A DNA stretch of 64,000 bases from Polyodon spathula (taxonomy: Eukaryota > Chordata > Actinopteri > Acipenseriformes > Polyodontidae): positions 9,959,058-10,023,057 of the forward strand of contig NC_054553.1 of assembly GCF_017654505.1 (NCBI RefSeq). The letters run 5' to 3'. Shown one piece after another: positions 11,732 through 22,907 of this stretch (its first letter is position 1; each line of letters opens with the position of its first letter). Made by a program: the position numbers and the translations under genes. Under the pieces are notes generated by a model. It was not told the origin of the DNA and searched no databases. It worked only from the letters and a program-made list of their open reading frames with translations.

Positions 11732-12244
11732 CAGTGTTAGGGAGTAATCCATTACATGCAGTGCATAACTGTAATCTGATTACATTTCACTAACTTGTAA
11801 CCAACGGTTCCTTTTTCAGACAGGCAATGAAATGTGGTGACAGATTACATTTTATCTGAAAAAATAATTTACTTTTTTATATAAAAACAAATGCATATGA
11901 TGGAACTGCAGTCTATGCAAGTTGCCTTGGATAAAGGCGTCTGCTAAATAAATAAAGAGGAGCATGTCAAAAGTGCAAGTTAAACTTTAAATGTCATAAT
12001 TTTACAACTAAAATGGCATCACAGGAGGGAACAAGGACTGGCTGAATCTTCAAATAATATTTTAAGATGCAGCCTGACCATCAAAAAAGCAAAATCTCTG
12101 AAATGTGCCTGAGAAGTATTTTTAACTGTGCTGGTATCAAGTTACATTTTGACAAAATAATTAGTTACTAGAACAAATTAATGTTGTTCAAGTAAACTTT
12201 GCAGTAACTGTAACAGATTATTTTAAAATTAACTTCCAACACTG
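11732..12244. mobile_element. Non-autonomous hAT-like element
   Basis: The left end reads CAGTGTTAGGGAGTAAT and the right end is the complement of CAGTGTTGGAAGTTAAT. This CAGTGTTGGG...GTAATC type of end is common in fish hAT elements. Subterminal TGTAATCTGATTACA and CTGTAACAGATTA motifs face each other. The flanking 8-mers ATTCAATT and ATGATATT match at 5 of 8 positions, so the target duplication is weak. About 513 bp long with no coding sequence. Confidence 0.6.
11905..11956 (+). repeat. SINE/LINE 3' tail (CTTGGATAAAGGCGTCTGCT motif)
   Basis: The motif GCCTTGGATAAAGGCGTCTG followed by CTAAATAAATAAA is the widespread 3' tail shared by fish SINEs and L2-clade LINEs. Only about 50 bp is recognisable. 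It lies inside the hAT-like element at 11732-12244, so it is either a truncated insertion or a captured tail. Confidence 0.65.
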
Positions 12245-13177
12245 ATGATATTACATTTAAAAAAAGACATAAGACATAAAACTTCCTGTGTTAATTTTAA
12301 ATCATTGATTTTTCCCCCAGGATTATATAGTTTATGGAGGTTGTAACTAATCTAACCTGCTTCAAATAAGGGTTTTACTTTTATATCTATTGACCCATAC
12401 ACTTCATTTTTTTGAATGCATACAAATAGTCAGGTTTATTACTATCCATGATTTCAGAACTATCTGTGGTTTTGGTATGCATGTCACTTTAGTTTTGCTC
12501 AGTCATTAAGCATGCATTAATAGGAAACATTTTACATAAAAGCACCCTACAGCAAACCATTATTTCAACTAATAAGGGAAGTATTCAGGGAACTATATAC
12601 AGTATATTATAACCAATATACTGTTGTTTCCAAGCAATTTACAATACAGTGAGTGCATCTTCATTTAGAGTCACATGTCAAGGGATATTTATAAATCTGC
12701 ATAAATATTCTGGTAAATGCAGAAATAGTGCTGTTTAGTACAAACAATAGCAATACAGTCTAAGCAAATACTGCCATCTGCAGGTGGCCAACTGAATAAG
12801 TTTTTCCATTCCACTTCCATTTTTCATTTCTATTGGCATGTTTCAATTTCAGTGATATTCCTTAAACTATAGACTTCCCAGCACTGTCCTAATATAAAAG
12901 ACCCTATGGAAGCATTGCAACTTGCAGTTAATCGTGAGCAAGACATACTATTGTCTTATAAAGATTCATCCAATTGTATTACTCATGTAATCCCAATATA
13001 GTTGTATACCTGTTCATATCCATTAGATAGTTGTGTTATAAATCCCAAATGCTTAATTATAGCATTGTTTATGTTTAAGCTCTATTTGTATTTCTAAAAT
13101 AACATTAAAGAGCTGCTTTATTAGGGGCATTGTGAAAGACCCAAGTTACTTCAAAGTGGGTCTCAGTTAAAAAAAAA
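12245..13177. other. No gene seen
   Basis: AT-rich sequence without clear repeats or coding features. Confidence 0.5.
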
Positions 13178-14470
13178 AGTAATAGGGATATAAATCAACG
13201 AGAAATAGGGATATAAATCAATATTAAAGAGTAAGTAGTGGGGTTTCAAAAAATATAGCACTATACATCCCCATGTGTTGCTATAACTGTTTAAATAACA
13301 TGCCTGTAATTTATTTTTTCATTGTAAACATTGGACAATCTTTTATACTTATAACTTTAAACTCTGTTTCAAAGCTCTTTTCAAAATGTCTGCTCTAGTG
13401 CACTGATGACAGTGTCAGGATTATTGCCCACACTGTCAAACAGGTAAAGTAGCAATAACAATCCATGAAAGGAACAGTCAACATTGGAGTTTAGAACATT
13501 TTCGTGTAATTTTATTTACAGAAATATGAAACGAAAAACAAAAACCCAACTCCCATATGGAGTGCTAACTAAACTTTTTTTTTTTTTTTTTTTTTTTTTC
13601 ACAGTTCTAACTAAAATTGGATGGCTAAGCTGTTTACTCACGACATTTTTCTTAAAAACCACACCAGTTTCTCCACACTGACAACTTCGTGCCTTCTCAC
13701 AAACTACAGACTGCCATGAACAAACTTTTTGGCTTGTTTAAATACCTGCCTGCTAATCCCCAGCAGGTGACACTAATTAGATTGTAAAACAATTAAACAG
13801 GTAATCAAATTAAATTAAATAAACTGATTACACCTCTGGCTGTGCACAGCCACAGACACATATTTGGCAGGGACAGAAATTAACCCTATCCCTGCCAACC
13901 ACCAACAGATTTTATTCAGGCTGGGATTTAATAATAACAACAATAATAATAATTAGAAATGCCAGGCAGTTTTACGGCTTCCAAGCCCCAGTACCAGTAC
14001 CACTTAATCAATTACTGAAAGAAGCAGGTTTAGTTCTTCATATTTGCCAAGTTTGAAATCAGTAACTTCACCAGTTCCCCAGAAATAGATTTTGAAAGTT
14101 TTTTCCAAAAAATATCTCAGGCGGCCATCTTGGTTCACGCACAAACATCATTTTGGAAAAAGTAAATTGTACTGACACACGCATGATGGTTTTTAGGTTT
14201 GGAGTTAATCAAGTACACCATTTGTCAACTGAGGCAGTTTTAAATTTAAGATGTAAATGTACGTCTGGCGGACATATTGTTTTACAAAACATCACCATTT
14301 TGACATATTTGTATTCCATTGTCACTGGAGAAAGAAATTACAGGTATGTTATTTAAACAGTTATAGCAACAAATGGGGATGTATAGTGCTATATTTTTTG
14401 AAACCCCACTACTTACTCTTTAATATTGATTTATATCCATATTTCTCATTGATTTATATCCCTATTACTT
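13178..14470. mobile_element. DNA element with ~133-bp terminal inverted repeats
   Basis: The left arm 13178-13310 and right arm 14338-14470 are near-identical inverted copies beginning AAGTAATAGGGATATAAATC. Each arm contains two copies of an ATAGGGATATAAATCAA unit, and both continue through GTGGGGTTTC and CCATTTGTTGCTATAACTG-like sequence. The ~1 kb interior has no transposase. It holds an LTR-like block in minus orientation (13480-13897) that looks like a later insertion. No convincing target duplication is visible because the left flank is poly-A. The superfamily is not identified. Confidence 0.7.
13480..13897 (-). mobile_element. Solo LTR-like block inside the inverted-repeat element
   Basis: Read on the minus strand it begins TGGCAGGGATAGGGTTAATT with an internal inverted CCCTGCC. 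It carries a TATA-like GGTATTTAAAC after a CACCTGCTGGGGATTAGCAG block, then runs into a GCACTCCATATGGGAGTTGG-like segment that is also found in the LTR at 16918-17437. Poly-T at 13577-13599 interrupts it. The right boundary at 13897 is clear; the left one is approximate. No target duplication was found. Confidence 0.45.
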
Positions 14471-16654
14471 GAAATATGAAATATGCAAAGTTTCAGATTA
14501 GTCGCTAGTTCCCAAAAATAAAATTTCGAAAGGTTTTTCTAATAAATGCATCAGGCCACCATCTTGGTTGACACAGGAGTGCAATTTTTTTGCATCTGAA
14601 CAGTAATCTACTTGGGATGATACCTAACAAGTTTCATGTTGATTGGTTTCACCGCGTGCGAACAGGAGCAGTTTGAATTTGATGGAAGAAAAATAAATAA
14701 AATCCAAACAATAGTTTTCCCAGCCATTCTGTCTTGGAAGTCTAATAATAATTACGCAACAGTCTTGAGAACCCACTTATTTTGACTTATCACCTTAATT
14801 AGGACATTATTTGGTCTTCAATTTTAATGGCTTTCATTGGTAGTTTTGTTGGTTTTTGTAACTTCTGGTAATTAATATAAATCTTTTGACCGAACCACTT
14901 GGACAGAGCAGCTCTTTATTTTAATATAGTAAGACATTGCTTTTAAATTCCCACTTACTAGGGCAGATCACAAGACACAATAAGGTCACTTTGTTGGGCA
15001 ATAATTTTTCTCTTACCAAAATAGAACTACAGTTGTTGATTACACTACACTATTTGAAATATATGAAAAGGTAATTGTAATTTAATAGCTTAGATGTTTC
15101 TTAAAGTAAAAAATGGGCCTATACTGTGGTCCCTCTAAAAAACAAGGAGAGAAAAAAAAAAAAAAACATAAGATTGAGGCAGTGATTAAACTGGCAAACA
15201 GAAAGTGCAATGCCTTCAAAGGGAGGTAAAGATATTCAATGGGAAATGTAGTAAACAAATCTTATTTGGTAGTTAATACAAATCTTTGCCACTTGCTCTA
15301 TTTAACAATTTGGTTTATGGGTTTTTAATAACTGGATTTAGAAATCCAGCTATGGCCAATTTTTTTTTTTTTTATAAATTAACATTTTCCTTCATAAAAT
15401 CAAAAGAAACCTGCTCGATAATGTTATGTTAACATATTGAACCACAAAACGCTTTGTAGTGTTCCATATACTTAAGGAAAAACTGACAAAAATGTAAACA
15501 TGTACAACAGTTATGGCTTCCGGTAGACTTTTGCGATATCATTTTGTCATTTGTTTGATTACAGATTGCATGTTAAATAAAATATCTAAATGATGTTCAT
15601 GTAGTTTATTTTTATTTTAAGTATGTCTCAATCCTAAAATTCAAAGTGATGCACCACATTTGTCCACAGCTAAATAAAGCAAACAGCTTTTTATTAGAAA
15701 GTCTGTCCACAGATACTTTTATTTGTATCAGTAATACAATTTGCATTATCTTTATTGAGATAATCTATTTACACTGTGGATGACCACATTCTGTGTGTGA
15801 ATAAATACACAAAATAGGGTTTAATTATAATAGATAATGGTAAATAAACCATAATATGCTTTTACATATTTAGCTGTAGCACAGTTATTTATAACTGACA
15901 AACCTGAACCAAATTTGAGTACATTTTGACTCATTTTGTCTCTTTTTACTGACAGATAACCGATAGTGGCATTGTTTTGTAGTTTTTAACATGTATTAAT
16001 TACATTTGTTAATATCTATTATAGTCGGGGCAAAATTTGCCATGATGTAACAGAGGTAAAAACTCACCTAAGATAATTATTATCAGAAACAGGCTTTTCA
16101 GGCTCAGAAAGCCAGTGATTGCATTGACCTATCATGCCATTACTCATCACCACAGCTACTTCTCAGGTAAGATTAGCCTCTAATGTACCATGATATCTAC
16201 TGTTTGTCTGTGGTGTTACATGGTAAATGTACATTGTAATGAACCAGTATTATTTTACTGTGTCCACTATGGCTTGCAATGTCTAAACACTATCAATTTT
16301 TTGGCATGAGTTATAATGCTGTTTCAGACACAGAATAACAGTTTATCAATTCCTTGCTCCTTTGTCTGGGCTTGTTGGATAGGAAACATACCTCCACAAC
16401 TGCAGCTGAGTTTTAGTGCTATATTTTCAACCTTCGTTGACTCCATACACACACCGAGACACTGAATAGCAAAATATGACTTCCAACACTGGAATAGATT
16501 TGTCATTAATTATTTTTCAAGAGCAGTAATTGAAAATGAGGAATGGATGGTGTAAAACAGGCAGCACATGTCAAACTCCAAGCCATTCTGTAGAACTTTG
16601 TCATCTAGCTCAATGTTAAACTATAATCTAATGTATATGGTTATGTCATTGATC
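14471..16654. other. No gene; diverged repeat copy then AT-rich DNA
   Basis: 14483-14700 is a diverged direct copy of 14040-14260: GCAAAGTTTCAGATTAGT matches CCAAGTTTGAAATCAGTA, and both contain CCATCTTGGTT. Beyond that there are A and T runs (15153-15166, 15360-15373) and no coding features. Confidence 0.5.
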
Positions 16655-16890
16655 AGCGGTTTTCAACCCTACTCCTAACAACACAAGTATTTGCTCAATA
16701 ATCTTAATAGTTTCCCTGCTGACATAAAAGAAAACTAACAGACAGATAGTATAATCCATAGCTACAGTCCTCCAAGTACCTCTGACTTCAGTACAATACA
16801 ATATAATTTTGAAATTAAAAAGAAAACCGGTTGAAACAAAATCTTGGGTCTGTTTAAGGGGTAGGACTTAATAAAACGGTTGGAAAAGCA
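16655..16890. repeat. Decayed hAT-type MITE (possible)
   Basis: The left edge CAGCGGTTTTCAACCCTACT resembles the CAGNGGTTCTCAACCCTGGT ends of common fish hAT MITEs. Downstream, GGTTGAAACAAAATCTTGGG and AAAACGGTTGGAAAAGC could be the decayed right half. There is no target duplication and the right boundary is a guess. Confidence 0.3.
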
Positions 16891-16917
16891 GATAAAGTGA
16901 ATGTGTTTACTTTGCAT

Positions 16918-17437
16918 TGTAACGAAGCCCCCGGCTGACGCTGGGTTGCACCCTTAAAAACAGTTGACCCAGACACAAGAAGTTTCAGTTTTAGCACTTT
17001 CATGCAGCAAACAAAACACAAAACCAAAGCCTAGCTCCCACGTGGTGCTCTAACTAAACTTTTCCCCCAAACTAGCTAGCACGGGACCACTAAGTGGTTT
17101 ATCCATTTCAAAAACCCATTTGAAAACTTACAACACACAGTTGTCTTCTAACACACAGTACTTACATCGATTAATAAGCACAGACTTCACCAAAACTCTT
17201 ACTTCATAAACCACCACCAACACAGACAGACAGGCTTTTATACACACGCACATGACACTAATTACAAACACTAAAACAATAATTAACAAAGGATCGTGAA
17301 GTGCACTCAGGTAATTCCCATTCAGCCCTGATGGATTCTGGGACATGTATTATTTTAACCCTAACGCTATAATACCTCTCACGTGCACTACAAAATTACC
17401 ACACACACCAAATACAGACAGGGCTCTTGCCCTGCCA
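16918..17437 (-). mobile_element. Solo LTR-like element, same family as 13480-13897
   Basis: On the minus strand it starts TGGCAGGGCAAGAGCCCTGT, another inverted GGCAGGG/CCCTGCC start. It runs through a segment similar to the 13.5-kb copy (AAGTTTAGTTAGAGCACCAC) and ends GGGGGCTTCGTTACA, giving the TG...CA form of an LTR. No internal retroelement genes lie on either side. A target duplication is not convincing (TGCAT against CTCCA or TGTAC). Boundaries are approximate. Confidence 0.45.
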
Positions 17438-20011
17438 CTCCATGTACTGTAAGAGTCCGAATCTAGTATGCAACCCCTATATATTCCAATAGATTTCATA
17501 TTTCACCTGGCATTTTGCTGCTACCAAGGCAATCTATTATGTTCCCACACACACTTGATGCTTTTAAAAGCAGTGCTTGTCAATTACATGTTAACCCACA
17601 AAGGAAAAGAAAAAAAGTCAGCCCATAAGCTAGCCTAGAACAGTTTAGTGAATGTCAAACACATTGTACTCAAAACATTCTTTAAATACAGCTTTGTGAA
17701 TATGGTTCATTGCTTTGTGTGTGCTGTGCATTTATATTACTGGCCTTGCTAGTGTTAGCAGACACCAACCTCAGAAGGGTCTATTTTGGACTGACATTAG
17801 AGTTAATTAAGTGTATAAAAGCTGACATAAATTGGTCTGTTTGCTGCCAAACAAGAAGGTTATTATGCTATTGACCTAATTAAGCTGGAATGCATAATAA
17901 CTTCTTGAGAGCATCGGGTCTGGCTGCATGTGTAGAGTGGTGTAAACATGTTATACTTAGTCTATTTATTAAATAATTAATTTGTATTGCTCGACATTTC
18001 ACGGGGTAATTGATGAACTGTTGTTGATGGCGACGTTTCATGACTGGACTGAACAACAGATTGGCCCAGCTTTACATCCTTCTTGATCATGCCGTGGGGG
18101 GCAAGTTGTCAGTCTAGAAGCGGAGGCCTAAAGATCAATGTGAAAGTGTGTGTTACAGGTTAGCAAATTACTACTGGTGTGTACCTTGGTACTTGGAATG
18201 ACCCAGATGTTGAGGACAGCTCTTAATTTCTCCCAGATGCTTTTTTAAGCACCTGTTGTTTTTTCCAGCTGCTAGGTAAAAACAGATTCTGGTTATTGCC
18301 CAATTTCCCCAGACTGTGCCCAGTAATTTGATGAACAAACTTCTGTGTCTGATGCATTTCTTCAGTTCTGTTAGAAATTATTAGAAATGTAGGCTTTCAA
18401 TGAGGGTTTGTTTGTTTTAATAGGAGCTTGGTTGGACACATTGGGTGCTGTGATTACATGAAGATATTTACAAAGGATAGATCCAATTCGATGTAATCAG
18501 AGATATCCTGCCACTTCTTTGAGCCAAGTCACTTTTTTACCTCTGTCTGACTCTAGCAGGTACATAAGATTTAACACACCTTACTCGTCTTCAAAAGACT
18601 GTCAAATCTCCTGTTCTGTGTTTGAATATCAGCCACAAACTACATTCATTTCTATAGCAATTACATTGCAGTCCATAGATACATCTTATAAGGTATTTTT
18701 TTAATAGTGTACATGTATTAACTTCATTTCAGACTGTGCTGGCCATGCCATTGTTTATTTCTGCAGCATGAGATTGTATGCACTGATATAGTATCTGGAT
18801 ATGAATCACTCTGCTTCACTGGTGAGTTTTGACTGGGGCTGGGGGAGGGGTTTCACACTCCATGAAGATGAAATAGAATTGTTACCTCCAGGGAACATAA
18901 AAGGAAAACTGAGCTAAGAGACTTATGGCAGAACTATTTGTACACAGAGACCCTGAAGCATGTGCAGGCGGGGAAGCTTATGTTTTCTGTTGCCCTTCTG
19001 AGCTCAAACAATTTCTAGGGTGGTGGTGTAAGGTGACTGGAAGCTTTAAATGATGTTTGTATGAAGGTTGTAAAATCTGAATTACAATTGCAGTCTGGTT
19101 ACCTTAGCAATCAAAGATTTAAACTATCAATTTAACTGTAATTCACTTACCTATTTCAATGTTTGTTTCAATTACATTCACAAAGTGAATACACACAGCT
19201 TAGGAACCAATTTATGCTATGCCAAACAGACAAACATGCCCATGCCCATGCCCATATTGAAATTTTTTCAAAGTTTTTCAAACAAATTGCTGAAATATAT
19301 AATGTAAACATCTATTTCTTGTAATATTTTTTCCTCTGGCACAAAACTGTAAAGAAGTCCCACTGTAAAGAAGTTGTAAAATTAAACCAACACAGTATAG
19401 CATGTTACATTCCACAGTGTTTATATTTTATTGGGTCTAAGGTGATATAGCCTTGTGGGTTCCTTAATGAAGGTCACAATTTGAATATTCTCCTTTAGTT
19501 CTCCAAAGATACACTTAATTTCTCCTCCAGTTTGATATCAACTGTTAAAAGACTACACAGTAGTGCTAACAGTGTGTGATTTAAAAATGTTGACATTTTC
19601 AGTCATTTCCTCCTCTTGCCCTCTTTGCTGTGAGGTCTCTGACTTTACTTTAAAGGCTTCTTGTCACAACACATACCTCCTTCAAAAGAGCCAATACCGC
19701 AGGAGACTTCTCCTTGGCTCTGATGAATAATTCTTCATCACTCTCTAAAGTAGTGTTTGATGATGTTCTCATGAATATATTTTACATAATGGATCTTACA
19801 GAAAAATAGTCCAGGTCATATTAGTAAATTAGCTTATAGCTTGGTACTGAGATCAAATTTGACAGGTTAAAGTTCTCCCATCATATATACTGGAAATGCA
19901 ATGTCCCCTGAAAATGTATGCACAAATAGAACACTGCTTTTTATCTTTTGGATAGAGGATTCATTTGTTTTATATTAAATGGACGAAGTACAGTACAGAG
20001 GACCCAACCTT

Positions 20012-20013
<2 letters not shown>
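17438..20013. other. No gene seen; possible conserved non-coding sequence
   Basis: 17820-18130 is less AT-biased, lacks repeats and has dense GC-containing words (CATTTCACGGGGTAATTGAT, GGCGACGTTTCATGACTGG). That pattern is often seen in vertebrate conserved non-coding elements. The rest shows only short open frames. Confidence 0.4.
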
Positions 20014-20053
<40 letters not shown>

Positions 20054-20236
20054 TATATATTATAGATATATATATATTATATATATAATATATATATACT
20101 ATATAAATATATTGAAGGAATAGTAACAAAATAAAACTAGTGTTATGTTTTTTTAAATATATACTGAAATACAAAAAAAATTTATAACGAAATAATATAT
20201 ATATATTAAATGAAAGTTACACATTATATATATATA

Positions 20237-20286
<50 letters not shown>
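20014..20286. repeat. Two (TA)n tracts flanking AT-rich spacer
   Basis: Imperfect TA runs at 20014-20098 and 20222-20286. The second one directly abuts the 5' truncated edge of the LINE fragment. Isoleucine-tyrosine open frames here are artefacts. Confidence 0.85.
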
Positions 20287-20290
<4 letters not shown>

Positions 20291-21400
20291 TTTCTCCCGT
20301 CATCACAGAACCTAAACCTCTGGGAGGGTAAGGATCCCTCATGTCCTTTGTGTTCATCACCTGCAACATTAAGGCACATTTTGACAGGATGTAAGGTGTG
20401 TCTTAGCCAAGGACAGTTTACTTGGCGCCATGACCAGGTGCTGCGATGTTTGGCCTTAGCATTGGAAGACAAGCGTAACCTGAACAATAAGTTGCCACCA
20501 GTTCCATTAAAGCATTACACGCAAAAGACAATATTCCTCCATCCAGGAGAGCAACCATCAAAAAATGTGTTAAAACCAAGCCTCGTTCAGGACAACTGGA
20601 AGCTGCTAGAGACTGGAAGATGCTGGCAGATGTTGGTCAATGGCTTATTTTTCCACCTGAGATTGCCACCACTAACCTTAGACCAGACATTGTCTTGTGG
20701 TCTGGATCAGCAAGCTTTGTTCATCTGGTAGAGTTAACAGTGCCATGGGAAGATGCTGTGGATGAGGCGTACAAGAGGAATAAACTTCAGTATGCTCAAC
20801 TAGGTGCTGAAGCGGAACAGCAAGGATGGAGAGTCTGAGTTTACCCAGTGGAGGTGGGTTGTAGAGGATTTATGGCACACTCTACAACCCAGTTTCTCAG
20901 AGACGTCGGGTTCAGTGGCCAAGAGTTGTGTCACAGTGAAGAACTTATCTGAAGCAGCAGAAAGGAGCAGCAACTGGTTGTGGTTGAGAGGGAAAGATTC
21001 TGGGTGAGGATCTCAAGCACAATAGAAAGAAAGCAACGCTGATACACAGGCAAGTAAGGTGGGCTGAGCTGAGTGTGGGATGGATGGGGATGATGCTGGG
21101 ACGCCAGAATCACTGTTGAGCCCTCTTGAGATGTCGTGGGCTAATCAGCGAAACACTGAGGATGGAAGGTTGCCGCTTGAAGACCCCAGAGATGTACCCT
21201 ACTTAGCTCAATCCAGATGGTTGTCATGCTGATACACTGGGGAGACCGCACTGGGTTGATCCCCGGAGCCAGAATTTCAGCCGTTGTGTGTGCTGATGCG
21301 CTGGGGAGGCAAAATGAGCTGATCCCTGGAGCCAGCATTACACTTCAGCAATCAACACCAGACAGAAGGATATCTACATCATCAGATGGAAAACAATGCA
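20287..21400 (+). mobile_element. 5'-truncated LINE with restriction-like endonuclease
   Basis: Only the end of the pol reading frame and its 3' UTR remain. The 5' edge abuts a TA microsatellite, fitting either 5' truncation during reverse transcription or replacement by the repeat. The 3' UTR (about 21010-21400) contains a ~64-bp tandem duplication starting at 21227 and 21291 (TGCTGATACACTGGGGAG against TGCTGATGCGCTGGGGAG). The 3' boundary is approximate, and no poly-A tail or target duplication is evident. Confidence 0.75.
20290..21010 (+). pseudogene. C-terminus of an R2-like LINE pol: CCHC finger plus RLE endonuclease, frameshifted
   Basis: The first frame encodes WEGKDPSCPLCSSPAT then LRHILTGCKVCLSQGQ, a C-X2-C-X7-H-X4-C zinc finger, followed by FTWRHDQVLRCLA. 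These are hallmarks of non-LTR retrotransposons of the R2/R4/NeSL type. A second frame then carries RPDIVLWSGS, 14 residues from the Asp to the Glu of VELTVPWEDA, and YKRNKLQYAQL. This is the PD...(D/E)...K core of the C-terminal restriction-like endonuclease. A third frame gives LSEAAERSSNWLWLRGKDSG, the usual C-terminal tail. So at least two frameshifts separate the parts. The product would bind and nick target DNA and prime reverse transcription. The reverse transcriptase domain itself is missing. The exact clade cannot be fixed from this piece. Confidence 0.75.
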
Positions 21401-22152
21401 AATGGATGGATATGCAGATGGAACACATTAGTTTACTGCAAAGCCATGTCTTAGTTGGTGCTTATCTTGACGAGAGCCGAGTTCAAATCAGCATGAAGTT
21501 CAACATCTACTCTCATGTAATGGAAATCATTTTTATATATTGTATATGGGTTAACCTGCTTCTGCTCTAGACTTTTTCAATTGTACATTACGAGTCAATG
21601 TTTGAAAGATTTAAAACTTAGGTCCCAATCATTCTTTGACATCTCTGGGTAACAAAATCTCAATTAAAACTGAACATTTCACCTTAGTCTTCCTACTCCC
21701 TAAAGTGGCCATGTGAGACAGGTTTTAATGCAGTTTACAATTCAAAATGAAATCCTTCTACCTGATGTGTGTCTACCTAATTATGAGATATTATATGAAA
21801 GGCCAGGGGTCAGGGTATTATAAATCAATGAAGGGTCACCTTGGCTGTTATATTTGGAGCTATATTGTAGGTCCGAATCCAGGGTCAAATCCAAATCAGC
21901 CAACAACCTTCTGTCTTGAGTTGTCTTCCTTCATTTTTTTATTTACAGTTTTCATTACTTATTAAACATCAGCCTTGAAAATAATTCCCTTAAAATTTAA
22001 AACGACAGTAGTTGAGTCCCTACATTGCTTATTTATGAAGATATTAATGTAGGCTAGTATTTTGAGAATGTTCAATTGATTCCAAAGGTTCACTACATCT
22101 TTGGTGGCTTGGAGTCTTAGGTTAAATTATGCATAGACATTTTCTTCAAAAC
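21401..22152. other. No gene seen
   Basis: AT-rich DNA without recognisable repeats or coding features. Confidence 0.5.
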
Positions 22153-22162
22153 CACAACTCAT

Positions 22163-22579
22163 GGGTTCCCAAGTAGCGCACCATGTAAAGGCACTCTGCG
22201 TGGAGTGCAATATGCGCCCTATAGCCTGGTGGTCACCGGTTTGAGTCCAGGCGGTGCACAATTGGCTGAGCGCAGCCCCGGAGAGCAGGGCTTAGGTCGG
22301 CGAGGGTGTCCTTGGCTCACCGCGCACCAGTGACCCCTGTGGACTGGTCGGGCGCCTAAGGGCTTGCCTGTAAGCTGCCCAGAGCTTCGTTGTCCTCTGA
22401 CACTTTAGCTCTGGGTTGGCTGCATGGCAGGCATGCAGAGTGAAAAATAGTGGTTGGCTGATGGCACACGTTTCGGAGGACAACGTGTGTTCGTTTTTGC
22501 GCGCCTGAGTCTGCACGGGGGTGGTAGAGGTGAGCTTAGCCTAAAATACAAATGGCTATTTCAAATTTATATAAAAAAG
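22163..22579 (+). mobile_element. tRNA-derived SINE with perfect 10-bp target duplications
   Basis: The head is tRNA-like: an A-box-like AGTAGCGCACCATGTAAAGG near 22171 and a B box GGTTTGAGTCC near 22229 (canonical GGTTCGAATCC) would direct RNA polymerase III. A GC-rich body follows with GGCTGAGCGCAGCCCCGG, GCTCACCGCGCACCAGTGAC and CACGTTTCGGAGGACAACGT. The A/T-rich tail is CAAATTTATATAAAAAAG. Both sides carry CACAACTCAT (22153-22162 and 22580-22589). It is full length, about 417 bp, and in one piece. From memory the body matches a SINE abundant in sturgeon-type genomes. It was probably moved by a LINE acting in trans. Confidence 0.9.
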
Positions 22580-22599
22580 CACAACTCATATTGTATATA

Positions 22600-22907
22600 C
22601 AGGGGTTCTCAACCTGTTTCCCTTCCCACTTTAACAAAGTTTTTTTTTTTTTTTTTTTACTTGGATACATGGATTGGGTCTTTGCTTTATTAAGTGCAGT
22701 TTTCCAGACTAAATTAGTTCCTATGTCTCAGGTAAAATAAAAACAAAAAAACATTTGTGAGTTTATAAAATTCATATTTAGACTTATGTGTCAAATTTTA
22801 TTTTAACATTTTTAATTCTGGCTATAATTATAATTATTGTATTATCGAGCGCTCACTGCGCCCTCCTAGGAAGTTTGACATAAACCCCCAGGGATTGAGA
22901 ACCGCTG
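22600..22907. mobile_element. hAT MITE (CAGGGGTTCTCAA ends)
   Basis: The left end CAGGGGTTCTCAACCTG and the right end (complement CAGCGGTTCTCAATCCCTGG) are the classic inverted ends of Charlie-like hAT elements. About 308 bp with a poly-T tract and no coding sequence. The flanking DNA is TA-rich (TGTATATA against CTATATAA), so the 8-bp duplication is uncertain. It begins only 10 bp after the SINE's target duplication. Confidence 0.7.

Noticed and set aside
22163..22240. tRNA gene in the SINE head
   Set aside because: Box-like motifs exist but the acceptor stem and anticodon arm are not restorable, and the sequence continues into a SINE body with target duplications.
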